Positions 5,186 through 7,723 of a DNA stretch of 7,723 nt are shown piece after piece. A model generated the notes under the pieces. It was not told the origin of the DNA, ran no database searches, and was given only the letters and a program-made list of their open reading frames with translations. This DNA is from Alistipes sp. Its GTDB lineage: Bacteria > Bacteroidota > Bacteroidia > Bacteroidales > Rikenellaceae. The DNA lies in assembly GCA_017391665.1 (NCBI GenBank), contig JAFOXS010000166.1:1-7723 (forward strand), read 5' to 3'. A program made the position numbers and the translations under genes. The stretch's first letter is position 1. Every line of letters begins with the position of its first letter.

Positions 5186-6448
5186 ATGTTCGCAATTGAC
5201 AACTACGATTTCACTGGTAAGCGTGCAATCATCCGCGTTGATTTCAACGTGCCCCTCAACGGCGAGGGTCAGGTAACCGACGACACTCGTATCCGTGCTG
5301 CAATCCCCACCATCAAGAAGGTGCTGGAGAAGGGCGGTGCTGTGATCCTGATGTCACACCTTGGTCGTCCCAAGAAGAATCCCGATCCCAAGTTCTCACT
5401 CGAGCAGATCGTTCCCGCTATCGAGGCTCGTCTGGGCGTTGAGGTAAAGTTCGCTGGCGACTGCATGGGTGAGAAGGCTGCCGAGATGGCTGCTGCCCTG
5501 AAGAGCGGTGAGGTTATGCTGTTGGAGAACCTCCGTTTCTACGCTGAGGAGGAGGGTAAGCCCCGTGGCTTGGCTGAGGATGCTACCGACGAGGAGAAGA
5601 AGGCAGCAAAGAAGGCACTGAAGGAGGGTCCCCAGAAGGAGTTCGTTAAGAAGCTCGCTTCATACGCTGACTGCTACATCAACGACGCATTCGGTACTGC
5701 ACACCGTGCTCACTCTTCTACAGCTCTTATCGCTGAGTACTTCCCCCAGGATAAGATGTTCGGCTACGTTATGGAGAACGAGTTGAAGGCTATCGACGGC
5801 GTGATGGAGAATCCCCAGCGTCCCTTCGTAGCTATCGTAGGTGGCTCAAAGGTTTCTACAAAGATCTCAATCATTGAGAAGCTGATGGAGAAGTGCGACA
5901 AGATCATCATCGGTGGTGGTATGACTTACACCTTCGCAGCTGCACAGGGTGGTAAGGTAGGTCAGTCAATCTGCGAGCCCGATATGTTCCCCGTAGCATT
6001 GGAGATCCTGAAGAAGGCTGAGGAGAAGGGTATCAAGATCGTTACTACTCCCGACGCTTTGATCGCTGACGACTTCGCTGAGACTGCTAACACTCAGGAG
6101 TGCCCCGCAAACGCTATTCCCGACGGTTGGGAGGGTCTTGACATCGCTGCTGGCGGTAAGGAGCTCTTCCGCAAGGAGATCCTCGAGTGCAAGACTATCC
6201 TCTGGAATGGTCCTGTAGGCGTATTCGAGATGGATAAGTTCGCTACTGGTTCTAAGGCTGTTGCTGAGGCTATCGCTGAGGCTACTGCACAGGGTGCATT
6301 CTCTCTGATCGGTGGTGGTGACTCTGTAGCTTGTATCAACAAGTTCGGCCTGGCTGACAAGGTATCTTACGTGTCAACAGGTGGTGGTGCACTGCTCGAG
6401 TATATGGAGGGTAAGGAGTTGCCCGGTGTAGCTGCAATCCGCAAGTAG
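5186..6448 (+). CDS. pgk: Phosphoglycerate kinase
   Basis: Phosphoglycerate kinase is a cytoplasmic glycolytic enzyme that transfers phosphate between 1,3-bisphosphoglycerate and ADP, making ATP and 3-phosphoglycerate. Family signatures run the whole length: RVDFNVPL (17-24), the 3-PG-binding SHLGRP (57-62), LLENLRF (112-118), [12 protein letters not shown] (167-178), GGSKVSTK (219-226), the hinge/nucleotide region [10 protein letters not shown] (241-250), [10 protein letters not shown] (339-348), GGGDS (376-380, usually GGGDT), and [19 protein letters not shown] (397-415). The 420 residues exceed the usual 390-395 because of a lysine/glutamate-rich insert around residues 121-150, between LRFY and the KKLASYAD helix. 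Codon use is narrow (mostly GAG, AAG, GGT), as expected of a highly expressed gene. It is monocistronic. The start at 5186 matches the normal N-terminus [13 protein letters not shown]. Confidence 0.98.
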   Translation: MFAIDNYDFTGKRAIIRVDFNVPLNGEGQVTDDTRIRAAIPTIKKVLEKGGAVILMSHLGRPKKNPDPKFSLEQIVPAIEARLGVEVKFAGDCMGEKAAEMAAALKSGEVMLLENLRFYAEEEGKPRGLAEDATDEEKKAAKKALKEGPQKEFVKKLASYADCYINDAFGTAHRAHSSTALIAEYFPQDKMFGYVMENELKAIDGVMENPQRPFVAIVGGSKVSTKISIIEKLMEKCDKIIIGGGMTYTFAAAQGGKVGQSICEPDMFPVALEILKKAEEKGIKIVTTPDALIADDFAETANTQECPANAIPDGWEGLDIAAGGKELFRKEILECKTILWNGPVGVFEMDKFATGSKAVAEAIAEATAQGAFSLIGGGDSVACINKFGLADKVSYVSTGGGALLEYMEGKELPGVAAIRK

Positions 6449-6451
6449 TAA

Positions 6452-6576
6452 AATAAGTTGTCAAGTTTGGCTATTTCGGCATCTGGCTCGCCCTCGAAAT
6501 GCTCATTTACGTCAAGTAAACTCCGCTTTCTCGGACTTCGACCAGCTTCAAAATAGCTCAAACTAACCAACTTATT
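6452..6576. repeat. 125-bp extended imperfect inverted repeat after pgk
   Basis: The arms start three bases after the pgk stop. AATAAGTTG (6452-6460) pairs with CAACTTATT (6568-6576). AGTTTG plus GCTATTT (6464-6476) pairs with AAATAGC-T-CAAACT (6551-6564). CTGG (6483-6486) pairs with CCAG (6542-6545). The tip is TTTAC-GTCAA-GTAAA around 6506-6520, flanked by partial pairing. The whole folds as one long interrupted hairpin. It may act as a 3'-end stabiliser or terminator for pgk. Its inner part reads like an intergenic repeat seen around Bacteroidales genes, but that is from memory and unverified. It encodes no transposase and no target-site duplication is evident. Confidence 0.6.
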
Positions 6577-6647
6577 GCAAATCATTTTTCGGAGTTTTTC
6601 ATATTGAAAACCCGCACGACAAATGAATTTTAGTGGAGGGGGGAGAA

Positions 6648-6668
6648 AATTTTGAATTTTGAATTTTG
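6648..6668. repeat. Three tandem copies of AATTTTG
   Basis: Three exact 7-bp units run head to tail (6648-6654, 6655-6661, 6662-6668), followed by a degenerate unit (CATTTAG). This is a small low-complexity heptad repeat in the pgk-phosphoesterase spacer. It may vary by slippage. No role is evident. Confidence 0.7.
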
Positions 6669-6708
6669 CATTTAGAATTCAAAGAAAACCTCTTCCAATA
6701 CATAAGAT

Positions 6709-6738
6709 AAGGGTCGAGTCCGCTCGGCCCTTGTTTGA
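6709..6738 (+). terminator. Terminator-like hairpin before the phosphoesterase gene
   Basis: AAGGGTCGAG (6709-6718) pairs with CTCGGCCCTT (6723-6732) over the loop TCCG, with one pair (6714/6727) a G.U on the plus strand that would be A.C on the minus. The tail is GTTTGATT, only partly T-rich. It could end pgk transcription or sit in the leader of the downstream gene. No clear Bacteroidetes-type promoter was found between it and the start at 6792. Confidence 0.4.
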
Positions 6739-6791
6739 TTCAGTTAGTGCTCCTATACCACTTATAACACCTTTAACACCTATTCCGATTT

Positions 6792-7688
6792 ATGCGTCGC
6801 AGTGAGTTTATACGCTTTGTAGCCGGAGGCATCGTCATGCTCTCGGTTGGTAAGTTGCCCGCCGTGGCGGCTCAGCGCCGATCGTTGCGCTTTGGTCTTA
6901 TGACCGATATGCACTATGCCGACCGCGAACGCAGTGGCACACGCTACTACCGCGACTCTATGGCCAAGATTGAGGAGGCTGTGGAGGAGTTTCGCCGTGC
7001 CAAGGTCGATTTTCTCATCGAGCTGGGCGACATGAAGGATACCACCGCAGCATCGGAGCCCCTGCCCACGCTTCGCTTTCTGGATGATGCCGAGCGTGCG
7101 CTCAACCGCTTTGGTGGCCCCGTGTATCACGTCTTAGGCAACCACGATATGGATTGCCTTACGAAGGAGGAGTTCCTCGCCCACACCCGCAATGCCGGCC
7201 GTGCACGCGGCAAGGCTTTCTACTCGTTCTCGGAGGGTGGCGTAAGGTGCATTGTGCTTGATGCCAACTTCAACGAGGATCGCACGCCCTATGCGCGAGG
7301 CAACTTCGACTGGCGCAAGGCCTACATCCCCAAGGAGCAGATCGAGTGGCTCGATAAGGAGCTTACTAAGCACAGCAAGGAGCCGACACTGGTGTTCCTG
7401 CATCAGATGCTGGACTCGTTCTCTGATGTAAGCAAGGATCTCTGCGTAGGCAATGCCGAGGAGGTGGTAGCCGTGCTGGAGCAGCATAAGCAGGTGCTGG
7501 CGGTCTTTCAGGGACACCATCACCCGGGCCATTACAGCTTCCGCCGTGGCATACACTATCTTACCCTGCAGGGTATGATCGAGCAGGCCGCACCCACATC
7601 GGCATACGCCATCGTCGAGGTCGAGGCTGACGGAACGATTCGTGTCGATGGTTTCCGCTCGTGCCCCGACAGGGTTATGGAGCGCTGA
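6792..7688 (+). CDS. Exported calcineurin-like metallophosphoesterase, ADPRM-like
   Basis: This 298-residue protein has the full set of calcineurin-type metal ligands: DMH (Asp39, His41), GDMKD (Asp80), GNHD (Asn117, His118), His204 in FLHQ, and GHHH (His242, His244). Such enzymes hydrolyse phosphoesters at a two-metal centre. Beyond the core motifs it resembles the Mn-dependent ADP-ribose/CDP-alcohol diphosphatase (ADPRM) group: TDMHYAD and a TRYYRDS stretch after it, GGPVYHVLGNHD, and GHHHPGHYSFRRGIHYLTLQ-GMIE followed by AYAIVEV. A nucleoside-diphosphate-linked substrate is therefore plausible but unproven. The N-terminus MRRSEFIRFVAGGIVMLSVGKLPAVAA has an arginine pair, a hydrophobic core and an AVAA cleavage-like site at about residue 27. 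This suggests export, by Sec or a loosely Tat-like route, unlike cytosolic ADPRM. The length is near the family norm. The start at 6792 is the only one that keeps the leader. No partner gene is visible downstream before the window ends. Confidence 0.88.
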   Translation: MRRSEFIRFVAGGIVMLSVGKLPAVAAQRRSLRFGLMTDMHYADRERSGTRYYRDSMAKIEEAVEEFRRAKVDFLIELGDMKDTTAASEPLPTLRFLDDAERALNRFGGPVYHVLGNHDMDCLTKEEFLAHTRNAGRARGKAFYSFSEGGVRCIVLDANFNEDRTPYARGNFDWRKAYIPKEQIEWLDKELTKHSKEPTLVFLHQMLDSFSDVSKDLCVGNAEEVVAVLEQHKQVLAVFQGHHHPGHYSFRRGIHYLTLQGMIEQAAPTSAYAIVEVEADGTIRVDGFRSCPDRVMER

Positions 7689-7723
7689 CACCCCAAAAAA
7701 AGTATTCAAAGCGATACTACAAA

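Noticed and set aside
6323..6325. Ser in GGGDS of phosphoglycerate kinase as a broken active site
   Set aside because: Threonine is usual at this place, but serine is a conservative change in an otherwise fully conserved enzyme, so the gene is taken as functional.
7134..7709. Minus-strand open frame of 191 codons at the right end
   Set aside because: It is a shadow of the metallophosphoesterase, whose metal-binding motifs are all in the plus-strand frame. The antisense protein shows no known motif.
7701..7718. AGTAT/ATACT hairpin next to an A run as a minus-strand terminator
   Set aside because: The stem is only five A/T-rich pairs and the opposing gene, if any, is outside the window, so support is too thin.
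1..7723. CRISPR array, insertion sequence, phage or defence genes
   Set aside because: No regularly spaced repeats, transposase, integrase, reverse transcriptase or nuclease-type genes are present; all coding capacity is accounted for by ordinary chromosomal genes.

Overview
The window looks like a chromosomal stretch of a Bacteroidales bacterium. Three things point there. First, the promoters fit the Bacteroidetes type (TTTG, about 19 bases, then TAnnTTTG), for example ahead of the HU gene, the FAD oxidoreductase and, in near-consensus form, the FadL-type gene. Second, no coding start has a Shine-Dalgarno sequence; the leaders are A/T-rich instead. Third, the protein families fit: an outer-membrane FadL/OmpP1 protein, a PepSY-like lipoprotein, and a phosphoglycerate kinase with an acidic/lysine-rich insert. 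The genus cannot be fixed from sequence reading alone.

Layout, left to right. A tRNA-Ser(UGA) on the minus strand is cut by the window start. An HU-family DNA-binding protein reads the other way and ends in a good intrinsic terminator (574-607). A sulfide:quinone oxidoreductase-like flavoprotein with an N-terminal export-like leader follows (686-2068, +). It converges, with directly abutting stop codons, on a small lipoprotein with a PepSY-like domain (2069-2638, -). An AT-rich gap comes next, then a GC-rich, hairpin-dense noncoding block (about 2970-3326). This block looks like a structured RNA read on the minus strand and ending in a strong terminator. Upstream on the same strand is a FadL/OmpP1-type outer-membrane protein (3373-4764, -). 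A divergent intergenic region with two inverted repeats separates it from phosphoglycerate kinase (5186-6448, +). After pgk there is a long imperfect inverted repeat (6452-6576), a short tandem repeat and a second terminator-like hairpin. The last gene is an exported metallophosphoesterase resembling ADPRM (6792-7688, +).

The genes do not form one pathway or operon. Most are single units with their own promoters: nucleoid structure (HU), glycolysis (pgk), translation (tRNA), and four envelope or exported proteins. The SQR-like protein would pass electrons from sulfide to the quinone pool. The FadL-type protein would admit hydrophobic compounds through the outer membrane. No mobile element, CRISPR array, phage or defence system is visible. 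The least explained element is the structured noncoding block at about 2970-3326.
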